Of a stretch of DNA of 16,871 bases, positions 7,185 to 15,048 are shown one piece after another. The notes below the pieces were generated by a model, which worked only from the letters and a program-made list of their open reading frames with translations, made no database searches and was not told where the DNA came from. Source of the DNA: Firmicutes bacterium UBA2595 (GTDB lineage: Bacteria; Bacillota; Thermincolia; Thermincolales; UBA2595); the NCBI GenBank assembly GCA_002339745.1, contig DDKP01000135.1, positions 1-16,871 on the forward strand, in the 5' to 3' direction. The translations under genes and the position numbers were made by a program. Numbering within the stretch: the first letter of the stretch is position 1; each line of letters begins with the position of its first letter.

Positions 7185-7458
7185 CTGCCCGGTTAGAGGA
7201 CCGTTTCATCCGTATAATAGGGATATTGGCAACCAGGGCTACCGAATTGTCGGAAGTATCCAGGTTGACTTCCAGGGCATTTTCATCAATTTCCATGTAA
7301 TTTGAAATAACTTTGATCAGGTCTTCCTTTAATTCCTGAAGCAGTTGAGGAGACATATCTGCCCGGTCATGGACCAGTACCAGGCGAAGTCTTTCCTTGG
7401 CTACGTTTTTACTGGAACTAGTTTCTCTTCCGAATACTCTTAATAAAAAATCCAGCAA
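7171..7458 (-). CDS. minE: MinE, topological specificity factor for cell division
   Basis: This 95-residue MinE stimulates the MinD ATPase and drives MinCD away from midcell. The N-terminal amphipathic stretch MLDFLLRVFG and the anti-MinCD region with AKERLRLVLVHDRA are recognisable, followed by the dimerisation domain (LKEDLIKVISNYMEID, then the alternating ALEVNLDTSDNSVALVANI strand). The start is TTG at 7458-7456 with AGGGGG eight bases upstream. MinD ends 20 bases before. The last codons and stop form part of the operon terminator. MinE in a Firmicute is typical of clostridia, whereas Bacillus uses DivIVA/MinJ. Confidence 0.95.
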   Translation of the reverse strand: MLDFLLRVFGRETSSSKNVAKERLRLVLVHDRADMSPQLLQELKEDLIKVISNYMEIDENALEVNLDTSDNSVALVANIPIIRMKRSSNRAEKIG

Positions 7459-7478
7459 GTCCCGTTCCCCCTCTCGGA

Positions 7479-8273
7479 TTACTTAAAACCGATAAGCTTT
7501 TTCAGCCTGTTGATAAATCCTGTGTCATCCTGTAGGTCCATTAACGGCACATCTTCCCCGGTTATCCGCCTGGCCATGTTGCGGTAAGCCTGTCCGGCCC
7601 GGGAGTTGTTATCAAGGACGGCAGGTTCACCCTTGTTGGTAGTAACTACTATCATTTCGTCTTCCGGAACAACTCCCAGCAAGTCAATGGCCAGGATATC
7701 TATTATGTCTTCAATACTCATCATGTCTCCCTTTTTAACCATTAACGGCCTGATCCTGTTCACTATAAGCTTCGGGTCGTGAAGTTCCGCGGCCTCTAGT
7801 AATCCGATAATCCTGTCGGCATCACGAACAGCTGATACCTCGGGGGTAGTAACAACAACGGCCTTTTCGGCGCCGGCAATGGCGTTTTTAAACCCCTGTT
7901 CGATACCGGCCGGGCAGTCTATAATCACATAATCAAACTCTTTTTTGAGGTCTCTGCAAAGTTCTTTCATCTGGTCGGGGGTAACCGCAGTTTTATCCTT
8001 GGTCTGAGCCGCCGGGAGCAGGTGTAATCCTTCAAACCTTTTATCCTTAATCAGGGCCTGCTTCATTCGGCAGTGCCCGTGAGTAACATCTACTATATCA
8101 TAAACAATCCTGTTTTCAAGACCGAGGACCACATCCAGGTTGCGCAATCCTATATCGGTATCCACCAGTACAACTTTATATCCCAATGCAGCTAAAGCAG
8201 TCCCGATGTTTGCCGTAGTTGTGGTTTTTCCAACCCCTCCCTTTCCAGAGGTAATTACAATGACTTCGCCCAT
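7479..8273 (-). CDS. minD: MinD, membrane-associated division-site ATPase
   Basis: This 264-residue ParA/MinD-type ATPase recruits MinC to the membrane and is released by MinE. The deviant Walker A motif is at residues 10-17 (GKGGVGKT) with the signature lysine K11 and catalytic K16. The switch region DTDIGLRNLDVVLGL and the DCPAGIEQGF Walker B region follow. The last ~12 residues, GFINRLKKLIGFK, form the amphipathic membrane-targeting helix. The ATG at 8273-8271 is preceded by AGGAGG. It sits 25 bases after minC and 20 bases before minE, so the three form one operon. Length is normal for the family. Confidence 0.97.
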   Translation of the reverse strand: MGEVIVITSGKGGVGKTTTTANIGTALAALGYKVVLVDTDIGLRNLDVVLGLENRIVYDIVDVTHGHCRMKQALIKDKRFEGLHLLPAAQTKDKTAVTPDQMKELCRDLKKEFDYVIIDCPAGIEQGFKNAIAGAEKAVVVTTPEVSAVRDADRIIGLLEAAELHDPKLIVNRIRPLMVKKGDMMSIEDIIDILAIDLLGVVPEDEMIVVTTNKGEPAVLDNNSRAGQAYRNMARRITGEDVPLMDLQDDTGFINRLKKLIGFK

Positions 8274-8298
8274 GTTTTGTCCTCCTCTTTCCTAATCT

Positions 8299-8877
8299 TT
8301 AACAAATCTTTGTTTGCCTGTCCTGGCCCAACTGGTACACCTCAATTACCACGACACCGTCCTTTATTCTGGCTATTTCAGGATAATCCGGCGCCAGGTA
8401 TTCACCGTCAGGAGCCCTGGTAATATGGTTTGCAATCCGCAATTGGGTAGGCTGAAGTTTGAAAGCCGCCACGGTCGCCTCTTCATTTCCTGTTGCTCCT
8501 GCGTGAACCACTCCCCTGAGAGCGCCCATCACCACAATATTTCCAGAGGCAATAATCTCTGATCCGGGATTCACATCACCAAGAACCACTACACTGCCGT
8601 CGAACTGAATACACTGGCCTGACCGGACGGTTCTCTTGATCAAAATAGTATTTTCATCCGCAAAGTTTTGCTGCCAGGGGTCCCTGTTTCGCGCCAGACT
8701 GGCTGCAGCCTTCTCTACGGGCATAGGGGCTGCTTCTTCTACGAATTCTATTCTGCTTTCAATCTCAACGGAGTCAGGATCTGTCACTTTCTCCCCCATT
8801 TCATCAGGAATGAGAACCTCCGTTTCTTTCTTCACAAGTAGCTTTTTGCTTTTAGAACCTTTGGCCTTTTTCAACAT
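8299..8877 (-). CDS. minC: MinC, septum inhibitor lacking a recognisable N-terminal domain
   Basis: Residues about 76-188 of this 192-residue protein match the C-terminal beta-helix domain of MinC, which dimerises and binds MinD: a GQCIQFDGSVVVLGDVNPGSEI core, then GNIVVMGALRG, and a late PEIARIKDGVVVIEVY. The first ~75 residues are a lysine-rich tail (MLKKAKGSKSKKLLVKK) followed by an acidic, proline- and alanine-rich linker. They do not look like the usual ~100-residue MinC_N domain that blocks FtsZ polymerisation. The protein is correspondingly about 30 residues shorter than B. subtilis MinC. The start ATG at 8877-8875 has GGGGGAG upstream. A terminator lies only ~90 bases before the start, so no longer N-terminus can be encoded. 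MinC identity rests on the C-terminal domain and on minD-minE following. Confidence 0.9.
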   Translation of the reverse strand: MLKKAKGSKSKKLLVKKETEVLIPDEMGEKVTDPDSVEIESRIEFVEEAAPMPVEKAAASLARNRDPWQQNFADENTILIKRTVRSGQCIQFDGSVVVLGDVNPGSEIIASGNIVVMGALRGVVHAGATGNEEATVAAFKLQPTQLRIANHITRAPDGEYLAPDYPEIARIKDGVVVIEVYQLGQDRQTKIC

Positions 8878-8889
8878 TAATCTCCCCCT

Positions 8890-8954
8890 GGATTTAACAA
8901 ACCCTTGATTTACCTGAATCTTGGTTTTTATTTCTACAAAGAGCAGTTAAATCC
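8890..8954 (-). repeat. 9-base inverted repeat in the minC leader
   Basis: GGATTTAAC (8890-8898) and GTTAAATCC (8946-8954) are perfect inverted copies 47 bases apart between the mrdA terminator and the minC ribosome binding site. The start-proximal copy abuts GGGGGAG. They could be paired operator half-sites, or arms of a leader hairpin affecting minC translation, or chance in A/T-rich sequence. I could not pick a convincing minC promoter in the surrounding 8878-9023 interval. Confidence 0.35.
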
Positions 8955-8966
8955 TGCCATAGGCAT

Positions 8967-8997
8967 AAAAAAAACGAGGTCTTTTTACCCCGTTTTT
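8967..8997 (-). terminator. Intrinsic terminator of the maf-mre-mrdA operon
   Basis: On the minus strand AAAAACGGGGT pairs with ACCTCGTTTTT (11 pairs, one G-U) around a six-base loop, followed by a run of eight thymines, 27 bases after the mrdA stop. It separates the elongation operon from minCDE. Confidence 0.9.
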
Positions 8998-9023
8998 CCA
9001 AAGTATTTAGACAAAAACATCCC

Positions 9024-11051
9024 TTACTCGTCTGAGGTTACACCCTCGCTTCCCTTGAATTTGTCGACTTTAAAGTACGCCGCCAGGACATCCCTGGCCA
9101 CGATTCCGGCAGAACTTCCGCCATGCCCGCCAAACTCCACGATAGCCGCCACAGCCACCTCCGGTTTCTCATAGGGGGCGAACCCTACAAACCAGCCGTG
9201 GGTAGGCCTCTCGTTGCCGTTCTTGTCTTTCCCCGTCTGGGCCGTCCCTGTCTTACCGGCCACATGAACCGGAAAACCGGCGAATATTCCCGCTGCAGTA
9301 CCCCCGGGTTTGGTAACCAGGCTCATCCCATGCCTGATTACAGCCAGGGTTTCAGGAGTGATATCGGCCTTACCGGCGGCCTCTTTCTCAAACTGCTTTA
9401 CAACGTTTCCCTTATAATCAACAATCCGGTCCACCAGGTATGGTTTATACCTGGTGCCCCCGTTAGCGATGGTAGCTACGTAATTGGCCATCTGAAGCGG
9501 GGAGTAAAGGTTGTATCCCTGGCCGATAGACATGATGACCGTTTCAAATTCGCGCCATTCCACGTTCCAGTAATACTTTATTTTATAATCGGCTTTCTGC
9601 TGGTTTATCTCCTGGTCTCTCTGCCTGGTCAGACTTTTGCGCTCCTTTTCGGTGGCAGCCTTCTTTATAAGCTCTTCATATTTCGTTTCAATTTCTTTTA
9701 CCTTGTTCTCGTACTTTTTTTTAAGCGACGGTTCATTGAGATTCTTCTTCCATTCAGGACCGGGCACCAGGCCTGCGCTTTCATTCGGCAGGTCAATTCC
9801 CGTCTTTTGTCCCAACCCAAACTCGCGGGCATACTTGACCAGGTTCTCGACCCCCGCTTTAAGACCCATCTGGTAGAAGTAGACATTGCAGGAAACCTGG
9901 ATGGCTTTGACCAGATTCACGGTTCCATGGCCGGAAGGCTTCCAGCACTTATAGGAACGGCCATAGAGAAAAACCGATCCGGGATCGTTAACTGTATCAT
10001 TGACAGTCGCCTTTTTGGTTTCGAGGACAGCGGCAGACGTCACCATTTTAAATGTTGAACCGGGAGCATACCCCATCATCGCCCTGTTGTTAAAAGCGGG
10101 AAAAGGGTTTTTATCCTTGGACCCGAACAATTCTTCACTCTGGGCGGGACTAATTTTTCCATTGAAAATATTAGGGTCGAAACCTGGTTTACTGGCCATG
10201 GCCAGTACTTTTCCGGAATTGACGTCCAGCAGGACAACGGCGCCGGCCTTAGCCAACGGATATTTCCCCTTCTGCAGCATGGCCATGGTGTTGTCAAGGG
10301 CTTCCTCAGCCGCTTTCTGAATGTTGTAGTCTATGTTAAGCACAATATTATTTCCGGGAACCGGGGCCTTAATGTCCAGCAGGCGGACCGGATGCTGCGC
10401 AATATCCACCTCCACCAGCCTGTCACCGTCTTTTCCCCGCAGGTACTCTTCGTAAACGTTTTCCAACCCGGCCTGTCCGAAACGGTCTCCCAGGTTGTAT
10501 CCTTCGTCCTTATGTTTTTCCATTTGAGCAGGTGAGATTTCCCGGACATAACCCATCACATGGGGCATAAAATCCCCGTACACATACTGACGCATGGGTT
10601 CAACATTCACTTCGACACCCTTTAACTCCGCCTGATTTTCAGCAATCCTGGTCACGACTTCAAGCGGGACGTCCTTGGCAATCTTGATAGGCTCGAATTT
10701 TCTCACATTCTTGTCGTTAATGGCAGTAATAATCTCCTCTGCATTCATCCCCAGGATGGCCGCCAGTTTCTCGGCCACTTTGTTAATATCCTGGTCCTTT
10801 ATTCCCAGGTAACTGACAGATATGCTGTAAACAGGGCGTTCCTTGGCCAGAACCTTTCCGTTACGGTCCAGGATCTCTCCTCTCGGCGCCGGAATCGTCA
10901 CAAATCTTATCCGGTTCAAGTCGGACATGGTCCTGAATTCCTGGGTCCGAAAAAGCTGGACAAAGGCCAGCCGGGACGCAAGTATAACAAAAATTAGTGT
11001 GACAAGGGCAAGGAAAATTTTGAGTTTGTTTTCTACGACTTTTTCGGTCAT
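9024..11051 (-). CDS. mrdA: Penicillin-binding protein 2 (class B, elongation transpeptidase)
   Basis: This 675-residue membrane-anchored DD-transpeptidase cross-links peptidoglycan in the elongasome with RodA. One N-terminal membrane segment (about 11-30) is followed by the dimerisation/pedestal domain with RGEILDRNGKVLA at 57-70, then the transpeptidase domain. The active-site motifs are S332-TF-K335, S387-C-N389 and K600-T-G602, all intact. Between SCN and KTG, after EWKK, lies a lysine/glutamate-rich coiled-coil-like insert at about 436-495, where E. coli PBP2 goes nearly straight to the IGQGY segment. The ATG at 11051-11049 has GGAGGG upstream and lies 34 bases after mreD. It is the last gene of the operon. 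A sporulation-specific SpoVD-type PBP is less likely given the mreBCD context and absence of a PASTA domain. Confidence 0.95.
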   Translation of the reverse strand: MTEKVVENKLKIFLALVTLIFVILASRLAFVQLFRTQEFRTMSDLNRIRFVTIPAPRGEILDRNGKVLAKERPVYSISVSYLGIKDQDINKVAEKLAAILGMNAEEIITAINDKNVRKFEPIKIAKDVPLEVVTRIAENQAELKGVEVNVEPMRQYVYGDFMPHVMGYVREISPAQMEKHKDEGYNLGDRFGQAGLENVYEEYLRGKDGDRLVEVDIAQHPVRLLDIKAPVPGNNIVLNIDYNIQKAAEEALDNTMAMLQKGKYPLAKAGAVVLLDVNSGKVLAMASKPGFDPNIFNGKISPAQSEELFGSKDKNPFPAFNNRAMMGYAPGSTFKMVTSAAVLETKKATVNDTVNDPGSVFLYGRSYKCWKPSGHGTVNLVKAIQVSCNVYFYQMGLKAGVENLVKYAREFGLGQKTGIDLPNESAGLVPGPEWKKNLNEPSLKKKYENKVKEIETKYEELIKKAATEKERKSLTRQRDQEINQQKADYKIKYYWNVEWREFETVIMSIGQGYNLYSPLQMANYVATIANGGTRYKPYLVDRIVDYKGNVVKQFEKEAAGKADITPETLAVIRHGMSLVTKPGGTAAGIFAGFPVHVAGKTGTAQTGKDKNGNERPTHGWFVGFAPYEKPEVAVAAIVEFGGHGGSSAGIVARDVLAAYFKVDKFKGSEGVTSDE

Positions 11052-11085
11052 CAGCGCCCTCCACTATTTTAAACTGCCGGTAAAA

Positions 11086-11607
11086 TTAGCCGTCAAGAGT
11101 CCTTAAAACACCTTTTTGCGAGGACTTGTAAAACTTTGTGTAAATCAACGGAGCAAGACAGCTGTTATATACAGCCGTGGATAATATAACATGTCTTACA
11201 GACTCCAGGTAATTGAGTGATGTTCCCCCGGCGTGTCCCAGAAGGTAAGAAACCTGTCTTAACAGGTATAGAATGGTTTCGTTAATAAAGGTGCCCAGAA
11301 AAATTGCTGCTATCGGAATTAGCAAATTTTCCTTGTATATTTTCCGTTCGAGGATACCAAACATGTACCCCACGGTTAATTTCGGCAGGGCATTCATTCC
11401 GACGAACTGGCCAAACAGGAAGTCCTGCAGCAGTCCGCCCAGGAGTCCTATCAGGAGTCCCTCCTTTGGCCCGTGCAATAAGGCATAAAGTATAACGAAC
11501 ATCAGGACAAGATCAGGTTTAACGCCGGCGACAGTAAGATGGGAAAAAAGAGTGGACTGAAGAATCAGGCTGGCCAGGAAGACCGCAGTCATTACCAGGT
11601 ACCTCAT
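11086..11607 (-). CDS. mreD: MreD, integral membrane rod-shape protein
   Basis: This 173-residue protein with five or six predicted membrane segments is the MreD subunit of the elongasome. It binds MreC and helps regulate PBP2/RodA. The N-terminus (LVMTAVFLASLILQSTLF) and GVKPDLVLMFVILYALLHG are typical, and PKEGLLIGLLGGLLQDF is the most conserved part of the family. The ATG at 11607-11605 overlaps the mreC stop (ATGA), so translation is coupled. No soluble domain or unusual feature is seen. The low sequence conservation of this family makes position after mreC an important part of the call. Confidence 0.94.
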   Translation of the reverse strand: MRYLVMTAVFLASLILQSTLFSHLTVAGVKPDLVLMFVILYALLHGPKEGLLIGLLGGLLQDFLFGQFVGMNALPKLTVGYMFGILERKIYKENLLIPIAAIFLGTFINETILYLLRQVSYLLGHAGGTSLNYLESVRHVILSTAVYNSCLAPLIYTKFYKSSQKGVLRTLDG

Positions 11608-12473
11608 CTGGCTTCACCCCCGCCTGTAGGGGACGACCTGTTATCCCCGAAGAATGACTTGATAACCATTACTTCCTCAAGGTGATTGAAGTCCACAAAA
11701 GGACGTATTATCGCGTATTTTACGAGGCCGTTAGACTCCAGTTCAACTTTGCTGATCCGGCCAATGGGCAGCTCTTTGGGGAAAATTCCCCCAAGACCGG
11801 AGGTAACGACAACCTGCTTCTCTCTGACAGGAGCTTCCTTAGAAATATAATTCATCTTTAGGTAACCCGTCTTATCAGGTAACCCTTCAACCACGCCCGG
11901 GGTTCTGGTAATCTGGACCAAGCCGCCAACCGCGCTGCTGGAGTCCACTATCAGCAAAACTTCAGCGGAATTGTCCGCTACATTAATCACTTGTCCCACG
12001 AGACCTTGGCTGGTGATTACAGGCATGTTCTTTTTAATACCGTCGGCGCCACCCCGGTTAATGGTTACTGTCTCAAACCAATTGGCCGGGTTCCTGCCGA
12101 CAACCGAGGCAGATACGGTGTCAAAACTGCGGCTCACCGTATCTTTAAACTGCAGAAGTTCCCGCAGCCGCAGGTTTTGGTATCCATATCCTCTGAGAAG
12201 GATATTTTCCGACTCCAACTCCGCGACCCGGCGTTTCAGTTTCTCATTCTCTTCCTTGATACTGCCGATTGTAAAAACGGCGCTGAAGGTGTTACTTATC
12301 CCGTTTAAAACTGTGTTCACGGCGCTCTCCACAGGGACCGCCGCATTCTTAATGACTCTTTCTACGGGCGTCAGGTCAGTCCTATCCCGGCCGGTATAAC
12401 TGATCAGCACAAGCGCCAGTACAGCAAGGGCAAGAAAGCCCAGAACATACCTGTTTACGATATACCGGAGCAA
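11604..12473 (-). CDS. mreC: MreC, elongasome scaffold protein
   Basis: This 289-residue protein spans the membrane once (about residues 11-27), then has a coiled coil at about 72-100 (KEENEKLKRRVAELESENILL), and an extracytoplasmic beta-barrel domain with NRGGADGIKKNMPVI and GLVGQVINV. MreC binds and activates PBP2. The start is a TTG at 12473-12471, 15 bases after mreB, with AAAGGCGGGG just upstream as a weak site. No better start is available before the membrane segment. The stop overlaps the mreD start. The last ~20 residues are a serine/glycine-rich tail. Confidence 0.95.
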   Translation of the reverse strand: MLRYIVNRYVLGFLALAVLALVLISYTGRDRTDLTPVERVIKNAAVPVESAVNTVLNGISNTFSAVFTIGSIKEENEKLKRRVAELESENILLRGYGYQNLRLRELLQFKDTVSRSFDTVSASVVGRNPANWFETVTINRGGADGIKKNMPVITSQGLVGQVINVADNSAEVLLIVDSSSAVGGLVQITRTPGVVEGLPDKTGYLKMNYISKEAPVREKQVVVTSGLGGIFPKELPIGRISKVELESNGLVKYAIIRPFVDFNHLEEVMVIKSFFGDNRSSPTGGGEAR

Positions 12474-12488
12474 TATAACCCCGCCTTT

Positions 12489-13517
12489 CTAGCTAATTTT
12501 TTTCGGGGTAATTAGAACTCTCTTCAGAATATCCAGATTCTCCAGTACTTTGCCGGTGCCAAAGGCCACACAGAATAGGGGTTCTTCCGCTACGTGGACA
12601 GGTATCCCGGTCTCTTCGCTGACGAGACGGTCCAGGCCTCTGAGCAGTGACCCACCCCCAGCCATAACAATACCTTTGTCCATCACGTCCGCGGCAAGTT
12701 CCGGAGGAGTCTTTTCCAGGGTTACCTTAACAGCCTCCAGAATGGCGCCGACCGGCTCGGAAAGCGCCTTGTAAATCTCCTCCGATGTAATTTGAACCGT
12801 CTTGGGAAGGCCGGTAAGCAGGTCGCGGCCACGGACTTCGTATGTTTCAATCTGCTTCAACGGGTAGGCCGTTCCTATTTTCATTTTTATTTGCTCGGCT
12901 GTACGTTCTCCAATCATAAGATTATAGGTTCTCTTGATATGCTGGATGATAGCCTCGTCCATTTCGTCGCCGGCTATCCTGATAGAACGGCTGGTGACAA
13001 TCCCTCCCAGTGAAATAACCGCTACTTCACTGGTGCCGCCACCAATATCAACTATCATATTGCCGGTAGGTTCGTGAACAGGCAACCCGGCCCCTATGGC
13101 GGCAGCCATGGGTTCCTCGATAAGATAGGCCTCCCTGGCCCCCGCCTGTAGAGCTGCTTCCCTGACAGCCCGCTCCTCAACCGCGGTAACTCCAGACGGC
13201 ACACAGATCACAACCCTTGGCCTTATTAAATAGGGCTTTTTCTTTAGGGCTTTGGTAATAAAATATCTCAACATACTCTGTGTGGTGTCAAAATCAGCGA
13301 TAACCCCGTCCTTCATGGGCCTGATTGCTATAATGTTGCCCGGGGTGCGGCCGATCATCATTTTGGCCTCTTCGCCGACAGCCAGAACCTGCCCGGTGTC
13401 CCGCTGGATTGCCACCACCGACGGCTCGTTGACGACGATCCCTTTGCCTTTCATATAAACTGAAGAATTCGCCGTACCCAAGTCTATTCCCATATCCTTG
13501 GAGAAAATACCAAACAT
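12489..13517 (-). CDS. mreB: MreB, actin-like rod-shape protein
   Basis: This 342-residue bacterial actin forms membrane-bound filaments that guide cell-wall synthesis. The phosphate-1 motif DLGTANS is at residues 12-18, phosphate-2 VDIGGGTSE at 156-164, and the adenosine motif MAGGGSLLRGL at about 285-295. The N-terminal MFGIFSKD is the usual beginning in Gram-positives. The frame extends to a TTG at 13535, but AAAGGAG at 13526-13532 is eight bases from the ATG at 13517, which fixes the start. It is 42 bases downstream of radC and 15 bases upstream of mreC. The GTANSSVY variant and full length indicate MreB proper rather than a divergent Mbl paralogue, though Mbl cannot be excluded by sequence reading alone. 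Confidence 0.96.
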   Translation of the reverse strand: MFGIFSKDMGIDLGTANSSVYMKGKGIVVNEPSVVAIQRDTGQVLAVGEEAKMMIGRTPGNIIAIRPMKDGVIADFDTTQSMLRYFITKALKKKPYLIRPRVVICVPSGVTAVEERAVREAALQAGAREAYLIEEPMAAAIGAGLPVHEPTGNMIVDIGGGTSEVAVISLGGIVTSRSIRIAGDEMDEAIIQHIKRTYNLMIGERTAEQIKMKIGTAYPLKQIETYEVRGRDLLTGLPKTVQITSEEIYKALSEPVGAILEAVKVTLEKTPPELAADVMDKGIVMAGGGSLLRGLDRLVSEETGIPVHVAEEPLFCVAFGTGKVLENLDILKRVLITPKKIS

Positions 13518-13525
13518 CACTTGCG

Positions 13526-13532
13526 CTCCTTT
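13526..13532 (-). promoter_or_regulatory. Ribosome binding site that fixes the mreB start
   Basis: AAAGGAG on the minus strand is eight bases before the ATG at 13517. The upstream in-frame TTG (13535) overlaps this site and therefore is not the main start. Confidence 0.8.
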
Positions 13533-13559
13533 CAATCATCATCTTTATTTGCCGGTCTA

Positions 13560-14255
13560 TCAAATAATTCCCTGTTCCTTCAAACTGATAAAACCGTTTT
13601 CGCCAATAATTATATGATCCAGAACCTGAATCCCGATTATATTTCCCACCTCAGCGAGCCTGCGGGTAATCTCAATATCCTCCGCACTTGGGGTGGGGTC
13701 TCCGCTGGGGTGATTATGGGCCAGTATTAAGGCAGCCGCACTTCTCTTGATTGAATTTTTAAACAGCTCCCGGGGATGGACCAGGGATGAGTTAAGGCTT
13801 CCCACCGAAACTGTCTCTACAGTAATGACATGGTGCTTGGTGTTGAGAAATATCGCTTTAAAGTGTTCCCTGTCATAGTGCCGCATCCTTTCCCTCAGCA
13901 GGTTGTGCACATCAGCAGGCGCCCTGATGACCTGCCGCGGTCCCTTAACCTCGGAAGCCATCCTTTTCCCCAGTTCAACTGCAGCCTTCAGCTGGGCAAC
14001 CTTGGCCGGGCCAACTCCCCTGGTTGAACAGAGTTCTTCGATTGAACACTCAGCCAGCCCTAAAAGACCCCTGTTTTTCGTCAACAAAAGGGCGGCCAAG
14101 TCCAGGGCGCTCATCGTGCTTGTTCCCGTTCGCAGCAGTACTGCCAGCAATTCGACAGTTGACAGCGCCTCGGGGCCTTCCCTGAGAAGCCTTTCTCTGG
14201 GACGCAGGTCTTCGGGAAGTTCCTTTATTTTTATCCGGTATTCCATAGAACTCAT
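13560..14255 (-). CDS. radC: RadC family JAB-domain protein
   Basis: This 231-residue protein is of the RadC/DUF2466 family. An N-terminal helix-hairpin-helix-like region (ELCSTRGVGPAKVAQLKAAVEL, 75-95) precedes an MPN+/JAB domain with the metal motif H180-N-H182-PSGD186 and the following PTPSAED. The old link to DNA repair in E. coli has been withdrawn, and the true activity of the family is uncertain. The ATG at 14255-14253 has GAGAGGA upstream. A second ATG three codons in is possible but lies further from that site. It lies 29 bases after maf and 42 bases before mreB, the usual maf-radC-mreB order of Gram-positives. All metal-binding residues appear intact. Confidence 0.94.
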   Translation of the reverse strand: MSSMEYRIKIKELPEDLRPRERLLREGPEALSTVELLAVLLRTGTSTMSALDLAALLLTKNRGLLGLAECSIEELCSTRGVGPAKVAQLKAAVELGKRMASEVKGPRQVIRAPADVHNLLRERMRHYDREHFKAIFLNTKHHVITVETVSVGSLNSSLVHPRELFKNSIKRSAAALILAHNHPSGDPTPSAEDIEITRRLAEVGNIIGIQVLDHIIIGENGFISLKEQGII

Positions 14256-14284
14256 TGGAATTGTTCCTCTCGGGGCCGTAAAAA

Positions 14285-14863
14285 TTACTCCAGGACATTA
14301 ACTCCGAACTCTTTGAGCGCCGATGCCAGTTTCGCCAGTGGAAGACCCACCACGTTGAAATAGCAACCCTCTATTCTATCAACCAGGACCGCGCCAAGAC
14401 CCTGGATACCGTACGAGCCGGCTTTGTCCATTGGCTCGCCGGAACTCACATAAGCCTCAATCTCGGCATCGGTCAACCGGCGAAAAAAAACCCGGGTCGT
14501 TTCACTGGCCGTAGCAACATTCGCCGTAGCGGCATCGATAACGCAAAAGCCAGTAATTACCAGGTGGTTGTCTCCACTTAAATCACGCAGAGTCTTCACG
14601 GCATCGGAATAATCCGCGGGTTTGCCTAGAACCTTATCCCGGTGTATTACTACCGTATCTGCCGCGATAATTATGCCTTCCTTTTCCTCTAGAACTACCT
14701 CTTTAGCCTTCCGGTAAGCCAGTTCACATACAGCCTCGTCATACGAAAGCCATTCAGGAAGTGTCTCATCCACTGGTTTAACTTTTACTTCAAAGCGGAG
14801 TCCAATCTGCCTTAATAATTTCTGCCGTCTTGGAGAAGACGACGCTAAAATCACTTTTTTCAT
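14285..14863 (-). CDS. maf: Maf-family nucleoside triphosphate pyrophosphatase
   Basis: This 192-residue Maf protein hydrolyses nucleoside triphosphates to monophosphates, probably dTTP and UTP (YhdE-type), and is linked to septum inhibition when overproduced in Bacillus. The N-terminal ASSSPRR motif (7-13), the IIAADTVV segment near 66-73 with the catalytic aspartate, GKPAD, and the C-terminal AGSYGIQGLGAV and VVGLPL signatures are all present. The ATG at 14863-14861 has only a weak GGATGG site upstream. It is the first gene of the six-gene operon that ends with mrdA. Length is standard. Confidence 0.95.
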   Translation of the reverse strand: MKKVILASSSPRRQKLLRQIGLRFEVKVKPVDETLPEWLSYDEAVCELAYRKAKEVVLEEKEGIIIAADTVVIHRDKVLGKPADYSDAVKTLRDLSGDNHLVITGFCVIDAATANVATASETTRVFFRRLTDAEIEAYVSSGEPMDKAGSYGIQGLGAVLVDRIEGCYFNVVGLPLAKLASALKEFGVNVLE

Positions 14864-14993
14864 AAATTTCCATCCGTAAAAACAACTGTAACAACAAGGG
14901 AACCTTTCGACATTTTACCATCTTTGTTTTCAATAGCTTTCCACTGCTCAGGTAAAAAATGCGTTTCTGTCGAGTCATTTTACTTCTCATTAC

Positions 14994-15022
14994 AGTGTAT
15001 CACTTTTGATATATGATTACAA
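14994..15022 (-). promoter_or_regulatory. Promoter of the maf-radC-mreBCD-mrdA operon
   Basis: On the minus strand TTGTAA (15022-15017) is followed after 17 bases by TACACT (14999-14994), preceded by TG at the extended -10 position. The leader to maf would be about 120 bases. The rest of the 204-base interval 14864-15067 holds a second weak extended -10 (TGGTAAAAT, near 14900-14915) and the hairpin at 15049-15091, and nothing else I recognise. Confidence 0.5.
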
Positions 15023-15048
15023 GCCAATTTAACCCTTGAAAATAAGGA

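Noticed and set aside
9123..10058. Open frame of 311 codons on the plus strand
   Set aside because: It lies wholly antisense to mrdA, whose motifs are unmistakable. The translation shows no recognisable domain and has no suitable ribosome site.
13518..13535. mreB start at the TTG at 13535
   Set aside because: It overlaps the AAAGGAG site that is ideally spaced for the ATG at 13517, where the family-typical MFGIFSKD begins.
14790..14990. Small 66-codon frame on the minus strand upstream of maf
   Set aside because: It overlaps the maf start in another frame, has no clear ribosome site and no recognisable similarity.
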